From Aciduricibacillus chroicocephali (GTDB lineage Bacteria; Bacillota; Bacilli; Bacillales; Amphibacillaceae), in assembly GCF_030762805.1 (NCBI RefSeq), contig NZ_CP129113.1, forward strand, positions 418,001-482,000: a stretch of DNA of 64,000 bases. The letters are read 5' to 3'. A program made the position numbers and the translations under genes. Shown in pieces: positions 24,447 to 33,959 of this stretch. A model generated the notes under the pieces. It was not told the origin of the DNA. It saw only the letters and a list, made by a program, of their open reading frames with translations, and did not search any database. Every line of letters begins with the position of its first letter. The stretch's first letter is position 1.

Positions 24447-25400
24447 ATGAAACTACGTTATCTTGTTGTAGCACTCATCATCTTTTCCGTGGTATCCATC
24501 TTCCTGGGCGTTTCGGATATTTCCATTCTAGATGTATTCCATCTGAATGCGGATCAGAGAAAAGTTCTGATAATTAGCCGATTGCCAAGACTTGCGAGCA
24601 TTCTAATTGCGGGCATGAGCATGAGTATCTGCGGTTTGATCATGCAGCAGCTGAGCCGGAATAAATTCGTATCTCCGACAACAGCAGGTACGCTTGATTC
24701 AGCTAAGCTGGGCATTCTCGTTTCAATGATGATTTTCACATCGGCAAGTCCGATTCAGAAAATGGCTTTCTCATTTTTGTTTGCGCTTGCAGGTACGTTT
24801 GCTTTCATGAAGATTCTGGACCACGTCAAATTTAAAGATGCCGTATTCATTCCGCTCGTCGGATTGATGTTCGGTAATATTATTGGATCAATTTCTTCTT
24901 TTATTGGCTATCGTTATGATTTGATTCAGAACATGGCTTCCTGGATGCTTGGAGATTTTTCCATGGTACTCAGCGGGCGGTACGAGCTTATGTATATCAG
25001 TATCCCTTTACTCATCCTTGCTTTCATATATGCCAATAAGTTCACGATTGCCGGCATGGGTGAAGACTTCTCCAAAAATCTCGGACTTAATTACAGGCAG
25101 ATTGTGAACCTCGGACTCATTATCGTCGCATTGATTACAGCTTCTGTCGTGTTGAGTGTTGGGGTCATTCCATTCCTTGGATTAATCATTCCGAATATCG
25201 TTACAATTTATCAAGGGGACAATTTGAAGAAGAGTCTGGCCCATACAGCTTTGCTTGGTGCCAATTTCGTACTTGTCTGTGACATTATAGGCAGGATAGT
25301 GATCTATCCATATGAAGTTCCAATCAGTCTGACCGTCGGGGTAATTGGCAGCGGAATCTTCATTTATCTGTTGCTAAGGAGAAAGAAATATGGGCTATAA
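24447..25400 (+). CDS. Iron-siderophore ABC permease (YclN/FpbN-like)
   Basis: 317-residue FecCD-family permease with about nine to ten membrane segments; conserved ILIAGMSMSICGLIMQQLSR, TPTTAGTLDSAK-like region (SPTTAGTLDSAK) and GVIPFLGLIIPNIV. The gene order permease-permease-ATPase-binding protein and the strong similarity of the binding protein to YclQ indicate the petrobactin importer. ATG follows AAAGGA by 7 bases. The 3' end overlaps the next gene by 11 bases. Preceded by two Fur boxes. Confidence 0.92.
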   Translation: MKLRYLVVALIIFSVVSIFLGVSDISILDVFHLNADQRKVLIISRLPRLASILIAGMSMSICGLIMQQLSRNKFVSPTTAGTLDSAKLGILVSMMIFTSASPIQKMAFSFLFALAGTFAFMKILDHVKFKDAVFIPLVGLMFGNIIGSISSFIGYRYDLIQNMASWMLGDFSMVLSGRYELMYISIPLLILAFIYANKFTIAGMGEDFSKNLGLNYRQIVNLGLIIVALITASVVLSVGVIPFLGLIIPNIVTIYQGDNLKKSLAHTALLGANFVLVCDIIGRIVIYPYEVPISLTVGVIGSGIFIYLLLRRKKYGL

Positions 25401-26340
25401 ACAAAAAATCTTGATCCTGGCAATCATAGCATTTGCATTCATTGGTCTTTTCATTTTCTATGATTTACATGGAAACATTGGTTACATTTTGCCAAGACGA
25501 ATATTGAAGCTGGTGGCAATTATCCTAACTGGTGGTGGAATTGCTTTTGCCACAGTTATTTTTATGACCATTACAAACAATCGGATACTCACTCCGAGTG
25601 TTATGGGACTGGATTCGCTCTATTTGCTTATTCAGACACTGATGATATTCCTGTTCGGTTCCAAGTCATTGATCATGATGGACAGCAATATCAATTATCT
25701 TATTTCCCTTGCTGCGATGGTACTGTTCGCACTTATTCTGTTCAGACTCCTGTTCAAGGGAGAGAAGAACAATATTTATTTCCTGCTTCTAATCGGCATG
25801 ATCATGGGAACGTTTTTCTCGAGTTTCACATCCTTCATGCAAGTGCTTATAGATCCCAATGAATTCATGATCGCACAGGATAAGATGTTTGCCAGTATTA
25901 ATAATGTCAATTCGAATCTGGTTTACTTGTCGCTTATCATTATTGCTGTTGTAATTGTTTACTTCATCCGATTGTACAAGTATTTGGATGTCATTGGGCT
26001 CGGTCGGGACGAGGCAATTAACTTAGGCGTTCCATATGAGTATGTTGTGAAAAGGCTTCTCGTTATTGTTACAGTAATCATATCAGTGGCGACTGCACTT
26101 ATTGGTCCAATTACTTTTCTTGGACTGCTCGTAGTCAATCTTGCATACGAGCTCATGAAGACATTCCGTCATTCATATATCATTATTTGTTCGGTGTTGA
26201 TCAGTATTATTGCACTTGTCGGTGGACAGTTCATTATTGAGAAAGTATTCGTATTCCAGGCGACAGTCGGTACAATCATCAACTTTGCCGGAGGAATCTA
26301 CTTCCTATTTCTATTGTTAAAGGAGAATCAGTCATGGTAG
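25390..26340 (+). CDS. Iron-siderophore ABC permease (YclO/FpbO-like)
   Basis: 316-residue FecCD-family permease, second half of the heterodimeric channel. Family signs: LTGGGIAFATVIFMTITNNR, TPSVMGLDSLYLLIQT, and GLGRDEAINLGVPY, the cytoplasmic coupling helix that contacts the ATPase, followed by GPITFLGLLVVNLAYEL. Start ATG 25390 follows AAGGAG by 9 bases inside the end of the previous gene; its own end overlaps the ATPase gene by 7 bases. This tight overlap suggests stoichiometric expression. Confidence 0.92.
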   Translation: MGYKQKILILAIIAFAFIGLFIFYDLHGNIGYILPRRILKLVAIILTGGGIAFATVIFMTITNNRILTPSVMGLDSLYLLIQTLMIFLFGSKSLIMMDSNINYLISLAAMVLFALILFRLLFKGEKNNIYFLLLIGMIMGTFFSSFTSFMQVLIDPNEFMIAQDKMFASINNVNSNLVYLSLIIIAVVIVYFIRLYKYLDVIGLGRDEAINLGVPYEYVVKRLLVIVTVIISVATALIGPITFLGLLVVNLAYELMKTFRHSYIIICSVLISIIALVGGQFIIEKVFVFQATVGTIINFAGGIYFLFLLLKENQSW

Positions 26341-27089
26341 ATATCAAAGGTTTGTTCAAATCGTACAATAAGAAAAAAGTGATTAAAGACGTTTCCCTCT
26401 CAGTTGAAAAAGGGACACTCACTTCTTTCATCGGGCCAAACGGTGCCGGCAAAAGTACATTGATTTCAATGATTAGCCGACTGATCGTAAAGGATGAAGG
26501 AGAAATTTCAATCGACGGTAAGGATATCACTACTGTAAAGAGTGGTGAGATGGCGAAAAAGATTTCCATCTTAAAACAGACAAATGCAGTCAACTTGAAA
26601 CTGACCGTGAGAGAGCTTGTATCTTTTGGCCGCTTTCCATATTCTCAGGGGAGATTGAAGGCAGAAGATTGGGCGAAAGTGGATGAAGCAATCGCCTACA
26701 TGGAGCTTGAGGATATGCAGGACAAGTTTCTTGATGAATTATCCGGTGGTCAGCGTCAGCGAGCTCACATTGCTATGGTAATCGCTCAGGACACAGAATA
26801 TATCCTGCTTGATGAACCGCTGAACAACTTGGATATGCGCCATTCAGTGCAAATCATGAAAACGTTGCGCCGTCTATGTGATGAAATGGGCAAGACGATT
26901 ATACTTGTTATCCATGATATTAACTTCGCATCATGCTATTCTGATCAGATTGTCGCCATGAAAAACGGCGAAATCGTCAAGCAAGGTCGTTGCTGTGATG
27001 TTATCAATGAATGTGTTCTCAAAGACATTTACGATATGGATATCAAAATCAATGACATTGATGATCAGCGCATTTGCGTTTACTTTTAA
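26334..27089 (+). CDS. Iron-siderophore ABC ATPase (YclP/FpbP-like)
   Basis: 251 residues. Walker A GPNGAGKST (34-42), signature LSGGQRQRAH (136-145), Walker B YILLDEPLNNLD (156-167), and H-loop VIHDINFASCY. FepC-type energizer of FecCD importers. AAAGGAG precedes the ATG, which overlaps the end of yclO. A gap of 180 bases separates it from the binding-protein gene, unlike the overlaps before it. Confidence 0.93.
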   Translation: MVDIKGLFKSYNKKKVIKDVSLSVEKGTLTSFIGPNGAGKSTLISMISRLIVKDEGEISIDGKDITTVKSGEMAKKISILKQTNAVNLKLTVRELVSFGRFPYSQGRLKAEDWAKVDEAIAYMELEDMQDKFLDELSGGQRQRAHIAMVIAQDTEYILLDEPLNNLDMRHSVQIMKTLRRLCDEMGKTIILVIHDINFASCYSDQIVAMKNGEIVKQGRCCDVINECVLKDIYDMDIKINDIDDQRICVYF

Positions 27090-27102
27090 TCTTCAAGGAA
27101 TC

Positions 27103-27233
27103 GGACTGAGGCTGCTCGACAGTCCAGTCCGGTGTCTGCTTTGACGTTTGTTTGCCTGGGCGTCTGGCAGTATGTGAACAGTTATTTGAATATTCAGTCC
27201 AATTAATTCGTTTAGTAAACTTTGGCCAAGTTT
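27103..27233 (+). other. Structured intercistronic gap before the binding-protein gene
   Basis: A small hairpin (GGACTG 27103-27108 / CAGTCC 27120-27125) and a dyad AAACTT-N5-AAGTTT (27217-27233) lie in this gap, followed by an AT-rich TAATATATAAAATAC stretch. Any of these could tune or separately start binding-protein expression; none is strong enough to call a promoter. Confidence 0.35.
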
Positions 27234-27269
27234 CTAATATATAAAATACATAACAGAAGGAGAATAGCA

Positions 27270-28232
27270 ATGAAGAAAAAGTTATTGATTGCAGTAATTC
27301 TAACAATCTTCGCTCTTGTTGCAGCAGCTTGTGGCAACAGCGATTCAAAAGATAAGGATGATAAATCATCATCAGGCTCCAAGTCAGAAGAGTCAAAGGA
27401 AGTTACAATCCAGCATGAGCTTGGAAAAACAAAAGTTAAACAAAATCCTAAAAAAGTTGTCGTATTTGATTTTGGTGCCCTAGATACATTGGATAAGCTT
27501 GGTGTAGACGTTGCAGGTGTACCGCAGAAGGTTGTTCCACCTTACCTTAAAAAGTACGAAGATAAAAAGTACGAAAATGTTGGTTCTTTGAAAGAGCCTG
27601 ATTTTGAGAAGCTTGCGAATATGGATCCAGATCTCATCCTTATCTCTGCTCGCCAAGCTGACTTGTACAAACAGTTTGAAGAAATTGCGCCAACTGTCTA
27701 TGTTGGAACAGATACAAATGATTATCTTGGTTCGTTCAAAAAGAACATGAAAACGATTGGTGAAATTTTCGGCAAAGAAGATGAAGTTAATCAGCAGCTT
27801 AAAGATATCGACAGCAAAGTTGCAGATGTAAAAGAAAAAGCAGAGAAGTCCAAGAAAAATGGTCTTGTTATCCTTGCAAATGACAGCAAAATTAGCGCCT
27901 ATGGACCAAAGTCACGTTACGGCTTTGTTCATGACGTGCTTGGTGTAAAACCTGCAGATAATAAAATTGAAGCTTCTACACATGGTATGAACATTTCATT
28001 TGAGTACATCAAAGAGAAAAATCCGGACATCCTTTACGTTGTTGACCGCAGTACAGCAATAGGGGAAGGTAAACCGGCAAAAGACTTCCTTGAGAATGAC
28101 CTAGTGAAGCAGACAAATGCTTATAAAGACGGCAAAATTATCTATCTCGATCCATATATGTGGTATCTCTCTGGTGGCGGCCTTGAATCAGTCAACAGCC
28201 AGATTGATGATATTGCAAAAAGCTTGGATTAA
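27270..28232 (+). CDS. Siderophore-binding lipoprotein (YclQ/FpbQ-like)
   Basis: 320-residue class III binding protein anchored by a lipid: signal peptide with lipobox VAAAC (Cys21), then a Ser/Lys/Asp linker. The body is closely similar to B. subtilis YclQ: NPKKVVVFDFGALDTLDKLG, VGSLKEPDFEKLANMDPDLI, GLVILANDSKISAYGPKSRY, STHGMNISFEYI, IYLDPYMWYLSGGGLES. YclQ binds ferric petrobactin and related catecholates. Start ATG 27270 (AAGGAG 7 bases upstream) rather than the frame opening at 27222. A perfect terminator follows. Confidence 0.94.
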   Translation: MKKKLLIAVILTIFALVAAACGNSDSKDKDDKSSSGSKSEESKEVTIQHELGKTKVKQNPKKVVVFDFGALDTLDKLGVDVAGVPQKVVPPYLKKYEDKKYENVGSLKEPDFEKLANMDPDLILISARQADLYKQFEEIAPTVYVGTDTNDYLGSFKKNMKTIGEIFGKEDEVNQQLKDIDSKVADVKEKAEKSKKNGLVILANDSKISAYGPKSRYGFVHDVLGVKPADNKIEASTHGMNISFEYIKEKNPDILYVVDRSTAIGEGKPAKDFLENDLVKQTNAYKDGKIIYLDPYMWYLSGGGLESVNSQIDDIAKSLD

Positions 28233-28236
28233 TACG

Positions 28237-28280
28237 AAAGGAGGTCCTCGGTCTGTATAGACCGAGGACCTCCTTTTTGA
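28237..28280. terminator. Strong terminator between yclQ and the DUF4097 gene
   Basis: An uninterrupted 18-bp stem, AAAGGAGGTCCTCGGTCT (28237-28254) with its complement (28259-28276), loop of 4, then TTTTT-type run on the plus strand. It also separates the convergent minus operon. Confidence 0.92.
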
Positions 28281-28297
28281 TTGTACAGATTGGAAAC

Positions 28298-29155
28298 CTA
28301 ATCTGTACTGACGTCAATTCTACCGTTATCGGTCTGGAGATTGACATGCGGGCCTGCACCAAAGATGGCAGCACTATTTTTGTATTCCTTGCCAAAGATA
28401 CTGATACCGCCATTATCGGTACGTGCCTCAAGCTGCAAGTTCTTCGGCTCTGTTTGAAGTTCTAATTGTATCTTACCATTATCGGTTGTGAAATCTAAGC
28501 TGTCAGTAATGGTTGGATTAGTGAAATCTATCTTTCCATTTTCAGTACGGGCTACTATTTTTCCTTTTGTGTCTTTAAATGATATCAATCCATTATCGGC
28601 ACGTGCTTCAATTTTCCCCTGTGTGTCATTCAATATAATTCTTCCATTAGCTGTTTCAGCTTTAATTGAGTTTGCATTTAAATGGGCAATTTCAATTTTG
28701 CCATTGTCTGATTGCGCTTCTATGGATTTGCTATTAATTCGATTGATTGAGATTTTTCCGTTGTCAGTTAGAGCATAAAGCTTCTCATATTCTTTCTTAG
28801 GTAGATAAATTTTTAGTTGGCGTCTACCTTGGAAGAAGTCGATATTAAAAAATATGGATGGACGTTCTTTAGCAACAATATGCCACTGATTATCTTTTAT
28901 AAATGATTTCAATTTGACTGTTCTATTTTCTTTTTTAGTGCCAGTAAGGACTGCTTTAGCTTTATCGTCCGAGGCCGGTTTGATCGTTACATACGCATTA
29001 TCTGCAGTAGCGCGAATGGAAGAAAAATGCGCAGGAGCTTCCTCTTTCATTTCAAATGGCTCGGCTTTTTCACCTTTATAGGTAACAATGCTTGCGACTG
29101 TACCAATGGCAATGAGCATTACAGCAGCAATGCCTACTTTGCTAGATCTTTTCAT
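28298..29155 (-). CDS. DUF4097 beta-repeat protein, membrane anchored
   Basis: 285 residues: a short cytosolic start, one membrane segment (VGIAAVMLIAIGTVASIVTY), then an external domain. The C-terminal half holds about eight copies of an 18-residue beta repeat around the motif D/E-N-G-K/R-I (TDNGKISI, SDNGKIEI, ANGRIILN, DNGLISFK, ENGKIDFT, TDNGKIQL, TDNGGISI, TDNGRIDV), expected to form a right-handed beta-helix-like surface. DUF4097 proteins are recurrent partners of HAAS and PadR genes, but their role is not settled; envelope-stress sensing is a common proposal. It overlaps the HAAS gene by 14 bases. Confidence 0.85.
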   Translation of the reverse strand: MKRSSKVGIAAVMLIAIGTVASIVTYKGEKAEPFEMKEEAPAHFSSIRATADNAYVTIKPASDDKAKAVLTGTKKENRTVKLKSFIKDNQWHIVAKERPSIFFNIDFFQGRRQLKIYLPKKEYEKLYALTDNGKISINRINSKSIEAQSDNGKIEIAHLNANSIKAETANGRIILNDTQGKIEARADNGLISFKDTKGKIVARTENGKIDFTNPTITDSLDFTTDNGKIQLELQTEPKNLQLEARTDNGGISIFGKEYKNSAAIFGAGPHVNLQTDNGRIDVSTD

Positions 29156-29702
29156 GCTTCATACCGCCTTTCACTAAGGACATATTGAATTGGAGATAAC
29201 GAGTAAAGCCAATCGTGAACCATCTGGTCAGTCTGATCATTAGCATCCAAAGCAGCAAACCTATTCCGCAAAGTGCGATGGAAACAGAGAAATCGAATAA
29301 ATTGGATCCGCCTGCCAATATTCCAAGGATGGCAAGCAAAGGCGCTATAATGAATGCTCCACTTGTGATCCAGCCGCTTAAAATGATGCCGACAATTGCA
29401 ACAAATGGACCGAGTACTACGATAATATTGAAAAAACTAAGTCCGATTACAGCCCAAGTGGCTCGGACCATGTTACCAAATGATGCATTTTTATTAGCGG
29501 TACTAATGTGACGATTTGCATTCATCTCGCGGGCAATCTGGTCGGGAGAGCCGAGAGCGTCAGCAATTTCTTCTTCTCTTTTTCCTTCTGCAAGTCCAAT
29601 GGCAAAGTGCTCCTCAAAATCTTGCAGAATTTCATTTCGTTCTTCTGAAGGCAGAGCATTCAGGCTGCGTTCCATTTCTTTCATGAATTCATGCTTCGTC
29701 AT
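29142..29702 (-). CDS. DUF1700/HAAS-domain membrane protein
   Basis: 186 residues. The N-terminal HAAS signalling domain ([20 protein letters not shown], then ILQDFEEHF and [18 protein letters not shown]) is followed by about four membrane segments ([59 protein letters not shown]). ATG 29702 with GGAGG 8 bases upstream is preferred over the earlier codon at 29720. It overlaps padR upstream and the DUF4097 gene downstream, so all three are translated as one coupled unit. HAAS domains are thought to pass a signal between PadR regulators and envelope proteins. Confidence 0.85.
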   Translation of the reverse strand: MTKHEFMKEMERSLNALPSEERNEILQDFEEHFAIGLAEGKREEEIADALGSPDQIAREMNANRHISTANKNASFGNMVRATWAVIGLSFFNIIVVLGPFVAIVGIILSGWITSGAFIIAPLLAILGILAGGSNLFDFSVSIALCGIGLLLWMLMIRLTRWFTIGFTRYLQFNMSLVKGGMKHEKI

Positions 29703-30018
29703 TGTTTGCACCTCCTTCAATTAACTTGTTGACCCCTTGAGAAAACTCTCTCCACTCAGCAAGCAGTTTTTGCAAGTAATCATGGCCAAGATCCGTCAGC
29801 TTGTAATACTTACGGGAAGGACCTTCAGTAGATTCTTGTAAATACGTAGTGAAAAAACCTTCCTTGGTTAGGCGGCGGAGCAGGGGATAAACCGAACCCT
29901 CAGAAATCTCAATTTGGTTGGAGATCTCCTGAACAAGTTCATAGCCATAGCGATCCTTTTGTTCAAGCAGAACAAGAACACAAAGCTCGAGTACACCTTT
30001 CTTGAACTGTACATTCAT
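29689..30018 (-). CDS. PadR-family transcription regulator
   Basis: 109-residue winged-helix repressor: N-terminal [27 protein letters not shown], recognition segment [16 protein letters not shown], wing [18 protein letters not shown], and a C-terminal dimer helix. ATG 30018 follows AGAGG by 9 bases; the ATG at 30027 is too close to it. Likely autoregulatory: GGTACT/AGTACC repeats flank its promoter. First gene of the PadR-HAAS-DUF4097 operon. Confidence 0.9.
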   Translation of the reverse strand: MNVQFKKGVLELCVLVLLEQKDRYGYELVQEISNQIEISEGSVYPLLRRLTKEGFFTTYLQESTEGPSRKYYKLTDLGHDYLQKLLAEWREFSQGVNKLIEGGANNDEA

Positions 30019-30044
30019 GATTGTCATCCTCTAATTCATAATAT

Positions 30045-30115
30045 GGTACTGTTCATTGATTAGTACCTGTTAAAGATAATATACAATAAGCTACTGTTTT
30101 ATGCAAGGTACTGTT
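30045..30115 (-). promoter_or_regulatory. padR promoter flanked by GGTACT operators
   Basis: TTGCAT (30106-30101), 17-base spacer, TATATT (30083-30078) on the minus strand. An inverted repeat GGTACT-N11-AGTACC (30045-30067) lies downstream of the -10 and another GGTACTGTT (30107-30115) abuts the -35, a layout expected for repression by PadR. Confidence 0.65.
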
Positions 30116-30152
30116 ACAAAAAAAGCCGGAAGATGAAATTTCATCTTCCGGC
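30116..30152 (-). terminator. Terminator of the his operon
   Basis: A perfect 28-base palindrome starting GCCGGAAGATGAAA (30125-30152), next to seven A (30118-30124), i.e. a U run on the minus transcript leaving hisC. Confidence 0.92.
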
Positions 30153-30165
30153 AAAGACAATAGCC

Positions 30166-31221
30166 TTATATTATTTTCTTTAAAGTATCAATGAGTCTGT
30201 CCATTTCAGCATCGGTTCCAACTGTAATCCGCAAGTAGTTGTCAATTGGCTGCTTTCCAAAGTGACGAACGAGTACATTGCGTTCCTTTAGACTCAGATA
30301 AATCTCTTCAGCCTTTTTAGACTCGTGTTTTGCAAACAGGAAGTTGGCACTTGATGGTATGACGCTAAAGCCGAGGGCATGCAACTGTTCCGCAGTTTTC
30401 TCGCGGGTAGCAATGATTTTGGCTGTATGTTCCTTGAAATATGCTTTATCTCTGAAGGATGCAAGTGCTCCAGCAAGTGCAAGACGGTCTATTGTATAGG
30501 AGTTGAAGGAATCCTTGATGCGGATAAGCGCATCGATCAAATGTTTTTGCCCTAAAGCATAACCGACTCGCAAGCCTGCCAGTGAACGTGATTTCGATGT
30601 TGTCTGGATGACGAGCAGATTATCATATTCTGAAATGAGTGTTGCAGCCGATTCACCGGCAAAGTCGATATAAGCTTCATCGACAATGACCACTTTATCA
30701 GGATTGTTCTTGAGCACTTCTTGAACTGATTGAAGTGGCAAGTAAATGCTTGTCGGTGCATTCGGATTCGGGAAAATGACTCCGCCTTGAGCATTGAAAA
30801 GTGCTTCAGGCTTTATAGAGAAGTCCTCATTCAGCTCTGTTTCCACATATGGAATATCAAAGATTTTCGCATAGACAGGGTAGAAGCTATAGGTCACCGC
30901 TGGAAAGCGGATTGCTTCACTTGGCTCAAAGAAAGCCATAAAGCTGAATGCAAGCACTTCGTCGGAGCCATTACCAATAAAGATGTTTTCCTTCCCGGCA
31001 AGATTGAAATGACTGGCAATTTCCGTACGCAGATCATCTGCAGTAGGGGAAGGATAGAGTTTGAGATTCTCTGTTTCCTTCTGAATTGCTTCAAATACTT
31101 TTGGAGAAGGCGGGTAGGGATTTTCGTTTGTATTCAGTTTCAAGAGATCCGGCTCGTTTAGCTGTTCGCCCGGTACGTACGGGTCAGTGCGCTTAACCAT
31201 GGAACTCCAGAATTTATTCAT
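30166..31221 (-). CDS. hisC: Histidinol-phosphate aminotransferase
   Basis: Class II PLP aminotransferase converting imidazole acetol phosphate to histidinol phosphate, 351 residues. The PLP lysine is in [13 protein letters not shown] (about residue 210), with [29 protein letters not shown] and the C-terminal YLRITVGT Arg. ATG 31221 (AAGG 8 bases upstream) is preferred to GTG 31230. The start overlaps hisIE by 8 bases. In some Bacilli this enzyme also works on aromatic amino acids; here it lies in the his operon. Confidence 0.95.
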   Translation of the reverse strand: MNKFWSSMVKRTDPYVPGEQLNEPDLLKLNTNENPYPPSPKVFEAIQKETENLKLYPSPTADDLRTEIASHFNLAGKENIFIGNGSDEVLAFSFMAFFEPSEAIRFPAVTYSFYPVYAKIFDIPYVETELNEDFSIKPEALFNAQGGVIFPNPNAPTSIYLPLQSVQEVLKNNPDKVVIVDEAYIDFAGESAATLISEYDNLLVIQTTSKSRSLAGLRVGYALGQKHLIDALIRIKDSFNSYTIDRLALAGALASFRDKAYFKEHTAKIIATREKTAEQLHALGFSVIPSSANFLFAKHESKKAEEIYLSLKERNVLVRHFGKQPIDNYLRITVGTDAEMDRLIDTLKKII

Positions 31222-31855
31222 TGCTTTCACCTTGCTTTTCGATATGGCGGCGATGCAATTCTTCTTTCAAATCTTCAAGAGAGACACCGAGCAATTCCAT
31301 AAGCACAAGTGTGTGATAAATGAGATCGGATACTTCCCAAGTCACTTCCTGCTTATCATTGTTTTTCGCACCGATAATGACCTCGGCTGATTCTTCTCCG
31401 ATTTTTTTCAAGATTTTATCGATGCCTTTCTCGAACAAGTATGTCGTATAGGCACCTTCAACCGGATTTTCCTTGCGGTCCTTGATATTAGCAACAAGCT
31501 GATGGATGACATTGCGTGTGTCTGTTTTCTCTTCAATGATTGTTTCATTGAAGCAAGTTTCAGCACCTGTATGGCAGGCAGGACCAGCAGGAGTCACTTG
31601 AACGAGAAGGGTATCACCATCACAGTCATATGAAATACGGACAACTTGTTGTGTGTTGCCGGAAGTTGCGCCTTTATTCCAAAGTTCCTGACGACTGCGG
31701 CTATAGAACCATGTTTGTTTCGTCTCAATTGTTTTATTAAGAGATTCTTCATTCATATAGGCGAGCATGAGTACCTTGCCTGTTTTTTCGTCTTGAACGA
31801 CGGTTGGGATTAGTCCGTTGACGTCATACTTTAATTTGCTTTTGTCAAAAGTCAT
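31214..31855 (-). CDS. hisI: Bifunctional PR-AMP cyclohydrolase / PR-ATP pyrophosphatase
   Basis: 213 residues, the HisI (cyclohydrolase) domain first and HisE (pyrophosphatase) second. His[40 protein letters not shown] and the zinc cysteines in [12 protein letters not shown]. His[29 protein letters not shown] and [12 protein letters not shown]. These are steps 2 and 3 of the pathway. ATG overlaps the hisF stop by 4 bases. Confidence 0.96.
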   Translation of the reverse strand: MTFDKSKLKYDVNGLIPTVVQDEKTGKVLMLAYMNEESLNKTIETKQTWFYSRSRQELWNKGATSGNTQQVVRISYDCDGDTLLVQVTPAGPACHTGAETCFNETIIEEKTDTRNVIHQLVANIKDRKENPVEGAYTTYLFEKGIDKILKKIGEESAEVIIGAKNNDKQEVTWEVSDLIYHTLVLMELLGVSLEDLKEELHRRHIEKQGESNE

Positions 31856-32625
31856 TTTGCTGCAGCCTCCCTGACTGGTATATCAAGTTTTTTCAAGTAG
31901 TCTTTAAGTTCGGGAATTGGTATCTCACCGTAATGGAATACAGAAGCGGCAAGTGCAGCATCTGCTTTTCCTTCTTGTAAGGCTTCGGCGAAATGCTTCA
32001 GCTCCCCGGCACCGCCGCTGGCGACGATCGGAACATTAACGACTTCGGCGATGCGACGATTAAGCTCAAGATTGTAACCTTTCTTTTCACCGTCTGCATC
32101 AATCGCATTAATGACGATTTCCCCGGCACCGAGCTTTTCGCCTTCGATTGCCCATTCGATTGCATCTTTGCCTGTATCAAGCCGGCCGCCGTTAATGAAG
32201 ACGCTCCATTTCTCGGGGGCGATTTCTTTGGCGTCGATGGCAAGCACGACACATTGCTTGCCGAATTTGTCGGCTGCGTCTTTAAGAAGCTGTGGGTTTT
32301 TTACAGCCGCGCTATTAATGGAAACTTTATCAGCCCCGGCACGAAGCACTTTTTGGATATCATCAACTGTGCGCAGACCACCACCCACAGTGAAAGGGAT
32401 AGAGATTTCGGCCGCGACGCGCTCGACGATATCTGAAAAAATATTACGTTCTTCATTTGAAGCGGTAATATCGTAGAACACGAGTTCGTCTGCACCTTCT
32501 GCATTGTAGCGTTTAGCCAGTTCAACAGGGTCTGCGACATCTTGAATATCTTTGAACTTTTTGCCTTTTACAACACGTCCTTTGTCAACATCAAGACATG
32601 GAACAATTCGTTTTGTCAAAGTCAT
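31852..32625 (-). CDS. hisF: Imidazole glycerol-phosphate synthase, cyclase subunit
   Basis: TIM-barrel cyclase that pairs with HisH, 257 residues. Catalytic aspartates are in [14 protein letters not shown] and LAIDAK; phosphate loops GGGLRT and ASGGAGE. GGAGG lies 7 bases before ATG 32625, which overlaps hisA by 4 bases. It forms IGP and AICAR from PRFAR with ammonia from HisH. Confidence 0.96.
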   Translation of the reverse strand: MTLTKRIVPCLDVDKGRVVKGKKFKDIQDVADPVELAKRYNAEGADELVFYDITASNEERNIFSDIVERVAAEISIPFTVGGGLRTVDDIQKVLRAGADKVSINSAAVKNPQLLKDAADKFGKQCVVLAIDAKEIAPEKWSVFINGGRLDTGKDAIEWAIEGEKLGAGEIVINAIDADGEKKGYNLELNRRIAEVVNVPIVASGGAGELKHFAEALQEGKADAALAASVFHYGEIPIPELKDYLKKLDIPVREAAAK

Positions 32626-33335
32626 TTTGCCGCCTCCAATAGCTCTTCAAGAGTGACAGTGCCGTCATAGAGTGCTTTTCCAACAATTGCGCCATACATG
32701 TTTTTGCCGGCAAGCTTCTTCACATCTTCAGTAGTTGAAACACCGCCAGAAGCAATGACATCGATACTTGAAGCGTTATTCATCGCTTCCAATTCTTCGA
32801 AATTCGGACCTTGAAGCATGCCGTCTTTGGCAATGTCTGTGTAAACGATTGTCTTCACGCCGATTTTTTCAAGATCTTTCACAAGGTCGAGAGCTTTTAC
32901 ACTGCTCGTATCAGTCCAGCCGTCTGTAGCGATATAGCCATTTTTCGCATCGAGGGAAACGGCGATTTTATCTCCGTATTCGTTAACAGCTTCTTTAAGA
33001 AAATCAGGATTTTGAATAGCTGCAGTTCCAATAATGACTCGTGCTACACCACTATCAATATGGCTCTTAACAGCCTCCATCGTACGTACACCGCCGCCAA
33101 CCTGGATTGGAATAGGCGATTTTTCGGCAATCTCTCGAATGACAGCCGCATTTGTGGAAACACCGGTTTTAGCACCGTCTAGGTCTACAATATGTATGTA
33201 TTCAGCACCTTTATCGGCCCATTCTTTTGCCATCGAGACGGGCGAGTCGCTGTACACTTTTTCCTTATTATAGTCACCTTGAATGAGGCGGACACAATTG
33301 CCGCCGCGAATATCAATTGCAGGAAATAAAATCAT
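32622..33335 (-). CDS. hisA: ProFAR isomerase
   Basis: 237-residue TIM barrel homologous to HisF. Catalytic Asp residues are in LFPAIDIRGGNCVRL and VYTDIAKDGMLQGPN; phosphate-binding loops VGGGVRT and ASGGVS. The ATG overlaps the hisH stop (ATGA), and its end overlaps hisF, keeping the middle pathway genes tightly coupled. Opens the ring of ProFAR to PRFAR. Confidence 0.96.
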   Translation of the reverse strand: MILFPAIDIRGGNCVRLIQGDYNKEKVYSDSPVSMAKEWADKGAEYIHIVDLDGAKTGVSTNAAVIREIAEKSPIPIQVGGGVRTMEAVKSHIDSGVARVIIGTAAIQNPDFLKEAVNEYGDKIAVSLDAKNGYIATDGWTDTSSVKALDLVKDLEKIGVKTIVYTDIAKDGMLQGPNFEELEAMNNASSIDVIASGGVSTTEDVKKLAGKNMYGAIVGKALYDGTVTLEELLEAAK

Positions 33336-33937
33336 GTGAACATTCCTCCAAAGTTTTTTAGAATCTGCAAACCGGTTTCTCCGCTTTTCTCTGGGTGGAA
33401 CTGAATGCCGATCGTATTGCCTTTCTGTACAACAGCCGGAACTGACACTTCATAGTCTGCGTCCGCCACGATATCATTGTTGTCCGTATCTGCTGCATAG
33501 TAAGAGTGGACGAAGTATACATAGTCTCCGTTAGTTACATCTTTCAAAATTGGTTTGTCCTGCTGCACGGTCAGTGAATTCCAGCCCATATGCGGAACCT
33601 TTACCGTATCGGGGATAAGTGTAATATTGCCTTTGAGCAAACCGAGGCCATCGCTGCGTCCGCCTTCTTCACTCGTTTCAAATAGCATTTGCATGCCGAG
33701 GCAGATTCCGAGAAGCGGCTTGCCTTTGGCTACTTCTGCTTTGACAACTTCATCAAGGCCGGTCGCTTTCAACTGTTTCATTGCATCTCCGAATGCGCCT
33801 ACTCCTGGAAGGATAAGGGCATCAGCCTGTTCAAGTCTTGTTCTATCGCTTGTCAATTCGGAAGGAATATCGAGTCTTTCAAGTGCGAACTGCAAGCTTT
33901 TGATGTTACCTGCACCGTAATCAATGATGGCGATCAT
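33332..33937 (-). CDS. hisH: Imidazole glycerol-phosphate synthase, glutaminase subunit
   Basis: 201-residue class I amidotransferase providing ammonia to HisF. Triad: Cys in LLGICLGMQMLFE, His and Glu in IQFHPEKSGETG. N-terminus MIAIIDYGAGNIKSL. The frame opens at 34057, but ATG 33937 with AAGGGA 10 bases upstream gives the family start. Follows hisB with a 22-base gap. Confidence 0.96.
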   Translation of the reverse strand: MIAIIDYGAGNIKSLQFALERLDIPSELTSDRTRLEQADALILPGVGAFGDAMKQLKATGLDEVVKAEVAKGKPLLGICLGMQMLFETSEEGGRSDGLGLLKGNITLIPDTVKVPHMGWNSLTVQQDKPILKDVTNGDYVYFVHSYYAADTDNNDIVADADYEVSVPAVVQKGNTIGIQFHPEKSGETGLQILKNFGGMFT

Positions 33938-33959
33938 AACAGCATGTTCCCTTCTTGTT

